Assembly (NCBI GenBank): GCA_023391285.1
Contig: JAEWBF010000089.1
Coordinates: forward strand, 1-40,431
Direction of reading: 5' to 3'
Source: Verrucomicrobiota bacterium
Lineage (GTDB): Bacteria; Verrucomicrobiota; Verrucomicrobiia; Opitutales; Opitutaceae
Length of the DNA stretch: 40,431 bases
Shown here: positions 32,767-40,431 of the stretch, piece by piece
How positions within the stretch are numbered: position 1 is the stretch's first letter
How the letters are laid out: the number at the start of each line of letters is the position of its first letter
Notes under the pieces: generated by a model
Told to the model about the DNA's origin: nothing
Seen by the model: only the letters and a program-made list of their open reading frames with translations
The model's database searches: none
Translations under genes and position numbers: made by a program

Positions 32767-34263
32767 TTAAGCCGAAGCGCCGCCGAATTTCTTCCGGCGT
32801 TCCTCGAGCTCGTTCTGAATCCGCAGGTTCAGGTCCTTGCCAATCGGATACACAATCAAGCAGACGAGCGCGATCAGCATGGGAATCGCAGCATAAACCG
32901 ACGCACCCAAACGAATCCCCAACATCGCGGATTCGGTTTGCACCACGTTCGCCACGTAACCGTGCATGCCCATGATCCAGCCAATCACCGCGCCACCCAG
33001 GCCCAGCCCGGCTTTCAGCGCGAAAAGGATGCCTGCATACATGAAGCCCGTCGCCCGGCGCGACGTCTGCCACTCGGAATAATCCGCCACGTCGGCGATC
33101 ATCACCCAGAGCAGCGGAACGGTCGGACCCCAGCCCAAACCCCAGATGATGCTGAGCCAGAACATGAGGTTCATGTCCGTTGGCCCGATCAGAAACACGC
33201 CGAGCGTGGCCATGATCGTCACGCTCATGCCGACGATGAACACCGCCTTCTTGCCGAACCGATCCGACAACGGCTTCGAGAAGGGAATCGCGATGATCTG
33301 GATGATCGATCCAAGCACCTGGAAGAACGCAAACGCCACCGCCGGCGCATTCGAATTATCCGGGCGAACCAGCAGGCCGAAAAGATCGAGCACGTAAGCG
33401 AAGCCCGTCGGCTCCCCGCCCGTCGCGGCCGCAGCGAGACCCACCGTGTCGACGAACTGCGTCATCGCCGCCGGATCGAGATAATAGGTGAAGAGATAAT
33501 TCAGCGACGTGCCGCGAACGACGAGCATCGTGAAAACCGCCAGCGTCAGGATGAACATCGCCTGCCACGGTTTGCAGCCCCACGTGTTCTTGATGTCCTC
33601 CTTGATCGACGGCTTCTGCTCGGGATTCGGCAGAACGCGTTCCTTCGTCGTGAAGAAGACGACAATGTTACACACGACAATGATCACGCCGAAGATCGCC
33701 ATCGTGGTCGCCCAGCCTTTGGCACTGTCGCCCGCGCCAAACTTGTCGACCAGCGGAAGCGCCAGCGCCTGGATGATGAACTGACCGATCAGCGCAGCGA
33801 CGAAGCGATAGCGGGCGATGTTGGCTCGCTCGCTGACGTTCGGCGTCATCACGCCCATCAGCGCCGCATACGGCGTGTTGTTCGCCGAATAGATCACCAT
33901 CATCAAACTGTAGGTGACAAAGGCGTAGATGATCTTCCCCTGCATGCCGAAGTTCGGCGCGACATAAACGAAGTAGAAAATCACGCCGAACGGCAGCGCG
34001 GTCCACAAGATCCACGGGCGGAACTTGCCCCAGCGCGTTTTCGTGCGATCAGCCAGGGCGCCGACCACCGGATCGACGAACGCGTCGGCGAGGCGAACAA
34101 TGAGAAACATCCATCCGACGATCGCCGGCGCGAGCCCCACCGTGTCCGTATAGAAACGGGCCTGGTAGAGAATCATCGATTGGAAGAAGAAATTGGTCGC
34201 GACGTCGCCGAGGGCGTAGCCGACCTTTTCGCGTAGCGTTATCTTATGCGCTGAATCGCTCAT
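32767..34263 (-). CDS. GPH-family sugar:cation symporter (XylP/MelB-like)
   Basis: 498 residues with about 12 membrane helices. GPH landmarks are REKVGYALGDVATNFFFQ at the N-terminus, DAFVDPVVGALADRTKTRWGKFRPW between helices 2 and 3, and WVMIADVADYSEWQTSRRATG in the second half. Members import oligosaccharides such as xylobiose or glucuronides with Na+ or H+. Between secreted GH8/GH67 enzymes and cytoplasmic GH52, it is the likely importer of trimmed xylo-oligosaccharides. A terminator hairpin follows it, and another precedes it after GH52. Confidence 0.92.
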   Translation of the reverse strand: MSDSAHKITLREKVGYALGDVATNFFFQSMILYQARFYTDTVGLAPAIVGWMFLIVRLADAFVDPVVGALADRTKTRWGKFRPWILWTALPFGVIFYFVYVAPNFGMQGKIIYAFVTYSLMMVIYSANNTPYAALMGVMTPNVSERANIARYRFVAALIGQFIIQALALPLVDKFGAGDSAKGWATTMAIFGVIIVVCNIVVFFTTKERVLPNPEQKPSIKEDIKNTWGCKPWQAMFILTLAVFTMLVVRGTSLNYLFTYYLDPAAMTQFVDTVGLAAAATGGEPTGFAYVLDLFGLLVRPDNSNAPAVAFAFFQVLGSIIQIIAIPFSKPLSDRFGKKAVFIVGMSVTIMATLGVFLIGPTDMNLMFWLSIIWGLGWGPTVPLLWVMIADVADYSEWQTSRRATGFMYAGILFALKAGLGLGGAVIGWIMGMHGYVANVVQTESAMLGIRLGASVYAAIPMLIALVCLIVYPIGKDLNLRIQNELEERRKKFGGASA

Positions 34264-34302
34264 GGTGCAGGTGGGGTGTAGAAGTCGGAAGTGGGCCGGA
34301 AA

Positions 34303-34330
34303 CGAAAAAGGGCGCGAGAATCGCGCGCCC
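34303..34330 (-). terminator. Rho-independent terminator after GH52
   Basis: On the minus strand: stem GGGCGCG, loop CGATTCT, stem CGCGCCC, followed by TTTTT and CG. It lies 17 bp after the GH52 stop and directly before the symporter leader. Confidence 0.82.
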
Positions 34331-34347
34331 GTTCTTTTGGTGAATCT

Positions 34348-36417
34348 CTAGTTGGAAAGCCAGAGGTAGTTCGTCACGCCGCGCGGATAGTAGCGGCTGC
34401 CGCACACAATCCCAGAATCGCTGCGGATCTGGTCGCACATCGCATGCTCGCCGCATCCCGGCGTGCGCTGCCAGTCGGCATGAACGCGGTCGCCCTTCTT
34501 CGCCGCCTCCGTCATGGCCTCGGGGAAAATTTTCCGGATCACGTGCTGCGCGATCGCGATCTTGCTGAACCACGTGTTCGTGCTCGTGCTGCTCATCTTC
34601 CAGCCACCCGACTGCTCGTCGATGCAGATGCCCGGCACCAAGGCCTGGCCGATGTGCTGGCTGAGCTGCTTGAACAACGGCGCGAACCGGCCTTTCCGAT
34701 CGGTCGCGTCACGATAATTCAAATACAGCGGATAAATGAATCCCTCCACCGCCGGCAGAATCCGCGAACGGTTGTTCTTCTCGAACACCGCCGGGAAGAA
34801 GCCGGTGTCAGCTTCGAACTTCGTCGTGAGCGTGTTCGCGAGCAGGTTCGCCGTCGCCGCCGCATCCGCCGAAGCTTTCGCCAAGCCGAGGCGCGCAAAC
34901 GCCTTCTCCAACAATACCCACGCGCCCAACGTCTTCACCGCGAGATACAGATTATTGCGCGCCTGGCCGAGGCTCACGTCGAGGCTATCGTAAGTCGTGA
35001 TCTCCGCCCCCGCTCCGACTCGCGCCGAATCGTGCTTCAACACGCCGTCGCGCTTCGCCGGATCGGGATCGTCGCGGCGATGCAAACTCTCCGCGCACGC
35101 GAGCAGAATCTTCTGTTTCCCTTTCAACCACTTCGTATCGCCCGTGCGCTCCGCATAAGTGCACGCCGTCAGGATCCAATTCAACAACTGCTCCATCGTC
35201 ATGTGACTGAAGCAGCCTTCAATCCCGTCGCATTCGTAGCTGGAGCGGCCCGGCGGCGTGAAGAAGTTGTTCACGCCCATGTCGTGCGTGAACGATATCC
35301 CGAGCTGATCCTTATACGAATAACGATCGACGAACAGATCGAGCACGTCGCGCACACCCCACGGCAGCCACGCGAGTTCGAAGAACACGTGGTCCACCGT
35401 GAGATCGAACGTATTCATCATTCGATACTCGCCTTCGTTCACCACGTAGAGCGGCTTGTTCTTCGCCCACATCAGCTGGCTGCTGCCCAGATAACTGTGG
35501 GTCGCCTGCGCGATGAGAAACTTTTGATCCGCATCGACCCGGCTCTTCGCCAGCTCACGGTCGCGTTGCGCCGCGGTTTTTTCGTAGCGCTCGTAGTTCT
35601 CGAATCCGTAACCGAGCACGTCCTCGAGATCGCGAAAGTAACGCGTGTAAGCGAAGGTCGACGTAATCCCAGTCGTCACCACGCCGCCTTGATAAAATCC
35701 CAGCACCAGCGGAAAACGCTTCCGCTTCCCCGCCGGCACCGTGAACACCAGCGCGCTCTCGCCCGCAATCACGAGCAGTCCGCGAAAATCCCGGAACTTC
35801 GGCGCCAGGATGTCGAAGCCCTGCCGCATCGTCACGCCTTTCGCCGGCACCGTCGCATACCCATACGCCGTGCCCCCCGCAAACCCGAGCAACGCATCGC
35901 TCGTGTCCGTCAACGGCCGCAGCGTGTCATCGCCATTCCCGATCCCGAAGATCAGTTCCACGTCCTCCTTGCCGCCGCGGTTGTCGTATTCGATCCAACC
36001 CGTGATCAGCGGCGCCAAATGAAAGCGCGCCGCCGCTTTCGACATCTTCGCCGGATCCGGCACCTCGCCAAACGGCGAGAGCAGCGAAAACCCAAATCGC
36101 GACTCGTCCGCCCGCCACGTGTCGCTCGCCCAATTCAGCGTCCGCGTGTAATCCGTCGGCCGCATCGCATCGAATCCCCGCGGCGGCTGCACCACCGTCG
36201 TGTCGCCCGTGAACGCGCCTTCCTGCGACTTCGGCGGAGTCAAAAACGGCAGCAGCTGCCACTGCGACTTCGCCGGCGTCCGATATCCGATATAAACGTT
36301 CTGCTTCGCGGCGCCGCGAAGCGATTGACCGAATCCGCCCGGCGCATCGACCAGGCCGACCGTGAAGCTCGCAAAAGCGCCGAAGGGCGAATGCTGGGTG
36401 TGATAACTTTCAACCAC
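34348..36417 (-). CDS. GH52 beta-xylosidase
   Basis: 689 residues, about the usual family length, with no signal peptide, so it should act in the cytoplasm on imported xylo-oligosaccharides. The N-terminus HTQHSPFGAFASFTVG is characteristic of GH52. The nucleophile glutamate lies in VVNEGEYRM (Glu328/Glu330), and the acid/base aspartate lies in the TYDSLDVSLGQARNNLY region (about 475-480). It is divergent from the LacI gene, with 258 bp between them, and ends at a strong terminator. Confidence 0.92.
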   Translation of the reverse strand: MVESYHTQHSPFGAFASFTVGLVDAPGGFGQSLRGAAKQNVYIGYRTPAKSQWQLLPFLTPPKSQEGAFTGDTTVVQPPRGFDAMRPTDYTRTLNWASDTWRADESRFGFSLLSPFGEVPDPAKMSKAAARFHLAPLITGWIEYDNRGGKEDVELIFGIGNGDDTLRPLTDTSDALLGFAGGTAYGYATVPAKGVTMRQGFDILAPKFRDFRGLLVIAGESALVFTVPAGKRKRFPLVLGFYQGGVVTTGITSTFAYTRYFRDLEDVLGYGFENYERYEKTAAQRDRELAKSRVDADQKFLIAQATHSYLGSSQLMWAKNKPLYVVNEGEYRMMNTFDLTVDHVFFELAWLPWGVRDVLDLFVDRYSYKDQLGISFTHDMGVNNFFTPPGRSSYECDGIEGCFSHMTMEQLLNWILTACTYAERTGDTKWLKGKQKILLACAESLHRRDDPDPAKRDGVLKHDSARVGAGAEITTYDSLDVSLGQARNNLYLAVKTLGAWVLLEKAFARLGLAKASADAAATANLLANTLTTKFEADTGFFPAVFEKNNRSRILPAVEGFIYPLYLNYRDATDRKGRFAPLFKQLSQHIGQALVPGICIDEQSGGWKMSSTSTNTWFSKIAIAQHVIRKIFPEAMTEAAKKGDRVHADWQRTPGCGEHAMCDQIRSDSGIVCGSRYYPRGVTNYLWLSN

Positions 36418-36477
36418 GGGAGTAAAAGAAACAGTTGTTCAAGAAGCCGTTGGAGTTTCCAACCGAACGCTCGAAAA

Positions 36478-36495
36478 TCGTCGTGAAAACGACGA
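36478..36495. promoter_or_regulatory. Inverted repeat in the GH52-lacI divergent region
   Basis: Perfect arms TCGTCGT and ACGACGA with a GAAA spacer, 61 bp upstream of the GH52 start. It is a candidate operator or hairpin. I found no matching copy before the GH8 or symporter genes, which weakens a regulon-wide role. Confidence 0.4.
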
Positions 36496-36649
36496 ACCGC
36501 GAGGGCGAACGTTCTGCATGAAGACACCAGCTCGCAGCGTCGAAAGCGGGGGTGGACGACGTCGCGAAGAAGCGCGCCGAAAGTCCTTTTCGCACGGAGT
36601 CGACGCCATCAGCCACACAATCTAACAATAGACTTGTGCGCACGGCTGC

Positions 36650-36661
36650 GTTCGGACGAAC
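36650..36661. promoter_or_regulatory. Short inverted repeat before lacI, candidate autoregulatory operator
   Basis: GTTCG GA CGAAC, 14 bp upstream of the lacI-family start. A palindrome in this position could be bound by the encoded regulator. Confidence 0.35.
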
Positions 36662-36675
36662 TGGCGGCCTACCCT

Positions 36676-37773
36676 ATGAACGGACGTCGCGTTACTCTCG
36701 CCGACGTTGCACGACAAGCCGGCGTGCACGTCACCACTGTCTCGCTGGCGTTGCGCAATCACCCCCGGCTTCCCGAATCCACCCGCCAGCGCATCCAAGG
36801 TCTCGCGCAGGAAATGGGCTACGCGCCCGACCCGCTGCTGCGCGCGCTCGTCGCCTACCGCGGCCAGGTCGTTCCGCGGCGCAATCCCCCCACGATCGCC
36901 TACGTCACCAACTGGAACACCCGCTTCGGCTGGAAATCCGCCACCGCCCACGCCGAGTTCTACGCCGGCGCCGTCGCCAAGGCTAAGGAGATCGGTTTCA
37001 ATCTCGACCACTTCTGGATGCGCGAACCCGGCCTCACCCAAGGCCGACTCAGCCGCATCCTCAACGCCCGCGGCATCAACGGCGTCATCATCGCCTCCCA
37101 CGGCCGCGAAAACGGCGACGCCTTGCTCTTCGACTGGTCGCAATTCAGCGCGGTCAAAATCGACTACTTCCCCCACCAGCCCGCACTGCACAATGTCACC
37201 AACAATCAGTGCGACATCATCCGCCTCGCGGTGCAAAAGGTGATCGCCAAAGGCTACCGGCGCATCGGCTTCGTCATGCATCGCGGCTGGGACCACGCCG
37301 TCGATCGTCTCTGGTCCGCCGGCTTCCTCTGCGAACAGGAAACGATCCCCGCGAAAGAACGCATTCCCATGCACCTCTTTCCCGATGCGCATCCCGTCGA
37401 GCGCTGGCTCACCGAGCAATCCTCCCCCGAAGTCGATATCGCACCGTTCAAGAAGTGGCTCGAGCGTCACAAACCCGACGTCGTCATCAGCAAAACCTCT
37501 TTCATCCAAGCCGCCCTTCACTCCCTCGGTCTCGCAGCCCCGCGCGATCTCTCCCTCGTCGACGTGTTTCTCGAAGACTTCAGCGGCGCCAAAGCCGGCG
37601 TCCGCCAAAACCACCACACCGTCGGCGGACTCGCCGTCGAAATCCTCGCCGGACAACTCCAGCAAAACAAACGCGGCATCCCGGAAATCCCCACGACTAC
37701 CTTCGTCGAAGGCACCTGGTTCGACGGCGCCTCCTGCCCTTCGCTGATCCGCGAACCCGCTCACCTCGCCTGA
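36676..37773 (+). CDS. LacI-family transcriptional regulator of the xylan locus
   Basis: 365 residues. The N-terminal LacI helix-turn-helix is VTLADVARQAGVHVTTVSLAL with the hinge near residue 50, followed by a periplasmic-binding-protein-like sensor domain. It is divergent from GH52 and next to the xylan genes, so it probably controls them in response to a xylose-derived sugar; this is inferred from position. The start at 36676 puts the usual short lead before the HTH. A class B REP hairpin lies just after the stop. Confidence 0.9.
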   Translation: MNGRRVTLADVARQAGVHVTTVSLALRNHPRLPESTRQRIQGLAQEMGYAPDPLLRALVAYRGQVVPRRNPPTIAYVTNWNTRFGWKSATAHAEFYAGAVAKAKEIGFNLDHFWMREPGLTQGRLSRILNARGINGVIIASHGRENGDALLFDWSQFSAVKIDYFPHQPALHNVTNNQCDIIRLAVQKVIAKGYRRIGFVMHRGWDHAVDRLWSAGFLCEQETIPAKERIPMHLFPDAHPVERWLTEQSSPEVDIAPFKKWLERHKPDVVISKTSFIQAALHSLGLAAPRDLSLVDVFLEDFSGAKAGVRQNHHTVGGLAVEILAGQLQQNKRGIPEIPTTTFVEGTWFDGASCPSLIREPAHLA

Positions 37774-37777
37774 CCCC

Positions 37778-37802
37778 TGGAGGCGCGGTGCCCCCACCGC
37801 GC
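37778..37802 (+). repeat. Class B REP hairpin after the lacI-family gene
   Basis: T, head GGAG, stem GCGCGGTG, loop CCCC, stem CACCGCGC, identical to the RAYT-flanking plus-strand copies, 20 kb away. Confidence 0.88.
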
Positions 37803-37879
37803 TTTTCTCTCCTCCGTTCTTCCGCGCCCCGTCCCCCACGGAACCCCCGCCCGCCCCGCCGTGACAATCCTCGAGCGCC

Positions 37880-38547
37880 ATGTCGCTCAAGGAATACGTC
37901 CGTAAGCGCAATTTTTCCAAAACCGCCGAACCGAAAGGCGGACGCGCCTCGCGCGGCGCCGGCGCCGGCCATCGTTTCGTCATCCAGAAACACGCCGCCT
38001 CCCGCCTCCACTACGATTTCCGCCTCGAAATCGGCGGCACGTTGAAATCCTGGGCCGTCCCCAAGGGCGTGCCCTACAAAAAGGGCGAACGCCGGCTCGC
38101 CGTTCACGTCGAGGATCACCCCGTTTCCTACATCGATTTCGAAGGCACCATCCCCAAAGGCCAATACGGCGGCGGCACCGTGATGGTCTGGGATCGCGGC
38201 ACCTTCGAACCGCTCACCGACACGCCCGCCAAAGATCTCGAAAAAGGAAAACTCCACGTCGTCCTGACCGGCAAAAAACTCCGCGGCGAATGGTATCTCG
38301 TCCAACTCCGCGGCGGCGACGAATGGCTGCTCATCAAGGGCGGCGAGGACATGAAGCCTGTATCCGAAAAACAGGACGACACCTCCGTTCTCTCCGGTAA
38401 ATCCATGGAGCAGCTCGCCCGCGGCGCCGGCCGCGTCTGGCAATCCAACCGCAAGGAACCCAAATCCTTCAAAGCGACCATCGCCGAAGCCGCCCGCGCC
38501 GCCGAAAATGGCGCGGAAGCGCCGGTAGGGGGCGCGCGGCGCGCGCG
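37880..38547 (+). CDS. ligD: LigD-type 3'-phosphoesterase domain protein, cut by the contig junction
   Basis: About 215 authentic residues. The start MSLKEYVRKRNFSKT and the core HRFVIQKHAASRLHYDFRLE, SWAVPKGVP and GTIPKGQYGGGTV are the LigD phosphoesterase domain, which trims 3' ends in bacterial non-homologous end joining. The segment LSGKSMEQLARGAGRVWQSNR normally leads into the ATP-dependent ligase domain. That domain is absent because the sequence turns into GC-repeats and a C15 run and then unrelated DNA. The frame stays open into the foreign piece, giving a false proline-rich fusion. Confidence 0.82.
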
Positions 38548-38562
38548 CCCCCCCCCCCCCCC
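38548..38562. other. C15 homopolymer at a probable chimeric junction
   Basis: Fifteen C follow an alternating GC stretch (38531-38547). To the left is the C-rich coding style of the main contig. To the right the codon use, gene families and intergenic style look actinobacterial. This is the probable join of two unrelated molecules. Confidence 0.8.
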
Positions 38563-38611
38563 ACCACCGGCCGTCTCGTCGTGCGGATGTGAGGATCCGT
38601 CGAGCGGTCGG

Positions 38612-39520
38612 TCAGACGGTCGAGTTCTGACGCGCCGCCACCCAGTGCAGCAGCTGGTCCCCGGTCGCCGCCTCCTCGAGGCGCGCCGCGTACGTCAGCA
38701 TGATCGTGTGCGGGTCGCCCGAGGCGATCGCCCGGCGAGCGAGCTCGTCCCATGCGGGCACGGAGGTGCTCCGCCGCCGGTCGAGCTCGTCGTCGCCGGG
38801 AGGAACGGTGGATCCGAAGCGGTCGGTGAGGCGGACGAGCGCCTGGGCGGTGTGGAGCCCCAGCTCGCGACGATCGGCGGCGTCCAGGTACGGCGCCACG
38901 GCCCGCACCGCTCGGGTGCCGGTGACGAAGTGCAGCGTGCCGAAGTCACGAGGGTCGTCGTGCACCGAGGCGACCCACGCCGCCAGCTGGTCCAGCAGGT
39001 CCTCGTCGGCCCGGAGGTCGTGCAGCGCGTCGGTGTCGCCGTCCGCGACCCGGGCCATGACCTCCGAGAACCGTGCGTCACCGTGTCCGTCGGGTCCGGG
39101 GGCCGGAGGGGCGGCGTCGGTCTCCCAGTTGAGCAGCGAGTTGGCGATCTGGCCGGGGTGGTCCGCGTCGAGGGCCAGGTCGAGCCGGATGACGGCGTGG
39201 AAGAACTGCGCGCCGGGATGGCCGATCAACTGCGGGAGCCGTTCACTGACGACCGCTTCGGCGCCTCGGCGCCTGACCTCGGCCGAGAGCGGCTCGAGCT
39301 CGTCCGGCCGATCCCGCGCGATGAGGAAGTCGCCCGAGGTGGTGAGCCGGAACATCTCCTCCAGCTCGTCGTCGGTGGCGCCCAGCCGAGCCGCGGCGAT
39401 CAGGCCCATGGCGAGGTGCGAGATGAATCCGCCGCGTGCGACCGGTGACCAGTCCAGCTCGTGGTCGAGCAGCCGGTCGAGGGTCATGACGGGGGTGGAG
39501 GTGCTCGTCGTCGTGGTCAT
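38612..39520 (-). CDS. Questin-oxidase-like protein, actinobacterial type
   Basis: 302 residues from the ATG at 39520. The opening LDRLLDHELDW and GGFISHLAMGLIAAARLGA match the questin oxidase-like family (DUF4243), whose founding fungal member oxidises an anthraquinone; most bacterial members have no known substrate. No signal peptide. The ATG lies seven bases after a candidate -10, so the message is probably leaderless. It lies in the foreign part of the contig. Confidence 0.72.
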   Translation of the reverse strand: MTTTTSTSTPVMTLDRLLDHELDWSPVARGGFISHLAMGLIAAARLGATDDELEEMFRLTTSGDFLIARDRPDELEPLSAEVRRRGAEAVVSERLPQLIGHPGAQFFHAVIRLDLALDADHPGQIANSLLNWETDAAPPAPGPDGHGDARFSEVMARVADGDTDALHDLRADEDLLDQLAAWVASVHDDPRDFGTLHFVTGTRAVRAVAPYLDAADRRELGLHTAQALVRLTDRFGSTVPPGDDELDRRRSTSVPAWDELARRAIASGDPHTIMLTYAARLEEAATGDQLLHWVAARQNSTV

Positions 39521-39526
39521 GCCCTG

Positions 39527-39557
39527 ACCGTAAGAGTTCAAGTTCGCTTGAGGTCAA
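39527..39557 (-). promoter_or_regulatory. MerR/SoxR-like promoter with a 19-bp spacer and internal dyad
   Basis: On the minus strand: -35 TTGACC (39557-39552), 19-bp spacer, -10 TACGGT (39532-39527). The spacer overlaps the dyad CCTCAAGC GA ACTTGAAC, close to the SoxR box pattern CCTCAAGTTAACTTGAGG. MerR-family activators act on such over-long spacers. Confidence 0.6.
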
Positions 39558-39624
39558 GGGTGGTTCTCTGCCTCGCGTGGCAGCTGCGCGCCCGGAGCGG
39601 GCCCGGAGGCGGTTGACTGGCGGC

Positions 39625-40137
39625 ATGAGCACGGCCCGGCTGTTCCTCGCCGTGTGGCCACCGGTGGAAGTGGTCGAGGAGCTCATGACGCTGCGGCGCA
39701 AGGACCAGCGGGGGATCCGGTTCGTGCCACCCGACAGCTGGCACGTGACCCTGCGGTTCTTCGGCGACGCCGTCATCGAGGACGTCGAGGACGCGCTGGA
39801 CGACGTGGAGCTGCCCGCGGCGGTCGCACGGCTCGGACCGGCGGTCGATGTGCTGGGCGAGCGGGTCCTGGTGGTCCCCGTCGCCGGCGTGGAGGGGCTG
39901 GCCGCCAGCGTCACCGCGGCCACCCGCACCATCGGCGAGCCGCCCCCGCGCCGCGCGTTCCACGGCCACCTGACGATCGCCCGGATCAAGCGCGACGCTC
40001 GCATGCCCCCGGCGCTCGGGTCGATGGTCGACGGGACGTTCGAGGTGGACGAGCTGGCGCTGGTCCGCAGCCGGCTCGACCCCGACGGGGCTCGCTACGA
40101 CACCGTGGCGACGTGGCCGGTGCCGCCGGCGACCTGA
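39625..40137 (+). CDS. thpR: RNA 2',3'-cyclic phosphodiesterase / 2'-5' RNA ligase
   Basis: 170 residues, the usual family size. The two HxTx motifs are WHVTLRF and GHLTIARI, with LFLAVWPP at the N-terminus. The family opens 2',3'-cyclic phosphates or joins RNA ends with a 2'-5' bond; the biological substrate is unclear. The start at 39625 (MSTARLFLAV) is preferred over an upstream frame extension. It is divergent from the questin-oxidase-like gene, in the foreign part of the contig. Confidence 0.88.
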   Translation: MSTARLFLAVWPPVEVVEELMTLRRKDQRGIRFVPPDSWHVTLRFFGDAVIEDVEDALDDVELPAAVARLGPAVDVLGERVLVVPVAGVEGLAASVTAATRTIGEPPPRRAFHGHLTIARIKRDARMPPALGSMVDGTFEVDELALVRSRLDPDGARYDTVATWPVPPAT

Positions 40138-40152
40138 GCCCGAGGGCTGCCG

Positions 40153-40431
40153 CTACGCGACCGCCGTCGTGAGCAGGAGCGCCGCAGTGCCGGCCACGAA
40201 GGCGACGAGCGCGACCGGCACGATGGTCGCCGAGTAGCGCCGGAGGTCGATCGACACGCCCTCCGAGCGCAGCACCCGCCACCACAGGATCGTGGCCAGC
40301 GTGCCCCACGGCAGCAGGAGCGACCCGGCGTTGACGCCCCACAGCCAGCCCCACGACCCGTCGGTCATGGTCCCCACCGACCCCAGCCCGACGATCGTGG
40401 CGGGCAGGTTGTTGAGGACGTTCGCCAGCGC
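40153..40431 (-). CDS. ArsB/SLC13-like ion transporter, C-terminal part
   Basis: The frame is open to the right edge, leaving 92 residues. It begins with ANVLNNLPATIVGLG, the NNLPA motif of the ArsB/NhaD transporter superfamily, followed by GVNAGSLLLPWGTLATILWWRVL and two further hydrophobic stretches. It is the last part of a membrane transporter; the substrate (arsenite, Na+ or dicarboxylate) cannot be decided. Confidence 0.75.
   Translation of the reverse strand, partial: ALANVLNNLPATIVGLGSVGTMTDGSWGWLWGVNAGSLLLPWGTLATILWWRVLRSEGVSIDLRRYSATIVPVALVAFVAGTAALLLTTAVA

Noticed and set aside
37880..39448. 522-residue fusion of LigD phosphoesterase with a glycine/arginine-rich tail
   Set aside because: The tail is an accidental reading of foreign DNA after the C15 run, antisense to the questin-oxidase-like gene.
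1..40431. CRISPR array or rRNA operon
   Set aside because: No regularly spaced identical repeats and no rRNA-like sequence were seen; the dispersed palindromes are irregularly placed.

Overview
The window is a high-GC, gene-dense contig that I read as two unrelated pieces joined at about 38,548-38,562. The first 38.5 kb looks like a Gram-negative member of the Verrucomicrobiota, most likely an Opitutaceae-type bacterium. This rests on lpxB and Lol genes, a secreted xylan-degradation set, a PQQ/caa3 respiratory cluster and many intergenic palindromic repeats. It is an inference from gene content, not a database result. The last 1.9 kb looks actinobacterial: a questin-oxidase-like gene, thpR and the end of an ArsB-like transporter. 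It follows a run of 15 C that cuts through a LigD-type gene, so a chimeric or mis-joined contig is likely.

Layout of the main part. 1-939 (+) is the end of a YVTN beta-propeller gene. 1,272-9,505 (-) is an eight-gene cluster running xoxF-type alcohol dehydrogenase, xoxJ-like binding protein, cytochrome c, caa3 oxidase subunits II, I and III, a small membrane protein and a CtaG-type assembly factor. Four of its junctions are ATGA overlaps. Together the genes could carry electrons from alcohol oxidation through cytochrome c to oxygen. 9,950-17,262 (+) holds a small unknown protein, a secreted 589-residue protein, an RsmB-family methyltransferase, a SAM methyltransferase, a thioredoxin-like protein and a hemX-like/hemA pair. 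17,281-17,733 (+) is a REP-associated tyrosine transposase (RAYT) bordered by REP palindromes. 17,810-27,125 (-) holds a hybrid histidine kinase, lpxB, a Gfo/Idh/MocA oxidoreductase, lolD, lolC/E and lysS. 27,324-37,773 is a glucuronoxylan utilisation locus: GH67 alpha-glucuronidase, a BamE-like lipoprotein, two tandem GH8 enzymes, a GPH sugar symporter, GH52 beta-xylosidase and a divergent LacI regulator. The GH67 and GH8 enzymes have signal peptides and GH52 does not, which suggests extracytoplasmic trimming, import, then cytoplasmic hydrolysis.

The most distinctive feature is a set of short hairpins scattered through the window. One class has the head GTAG, a 9-bp stem of variable sequence and the loop TCCC. 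A second class has the head GGAG, an 8-bp stem and the loop CCCC or CCCT, and this is the class that borders the RAYT. Copies lie inside coding sequences: in the signal-peptide regions of three secreted proteins, at the C-terminus of HemA and in the linker between the receiver domains of the kinase. A separate family of AACCC/CTCAA-type simple-sequence tracts also enters the ends or loops of several proteins.
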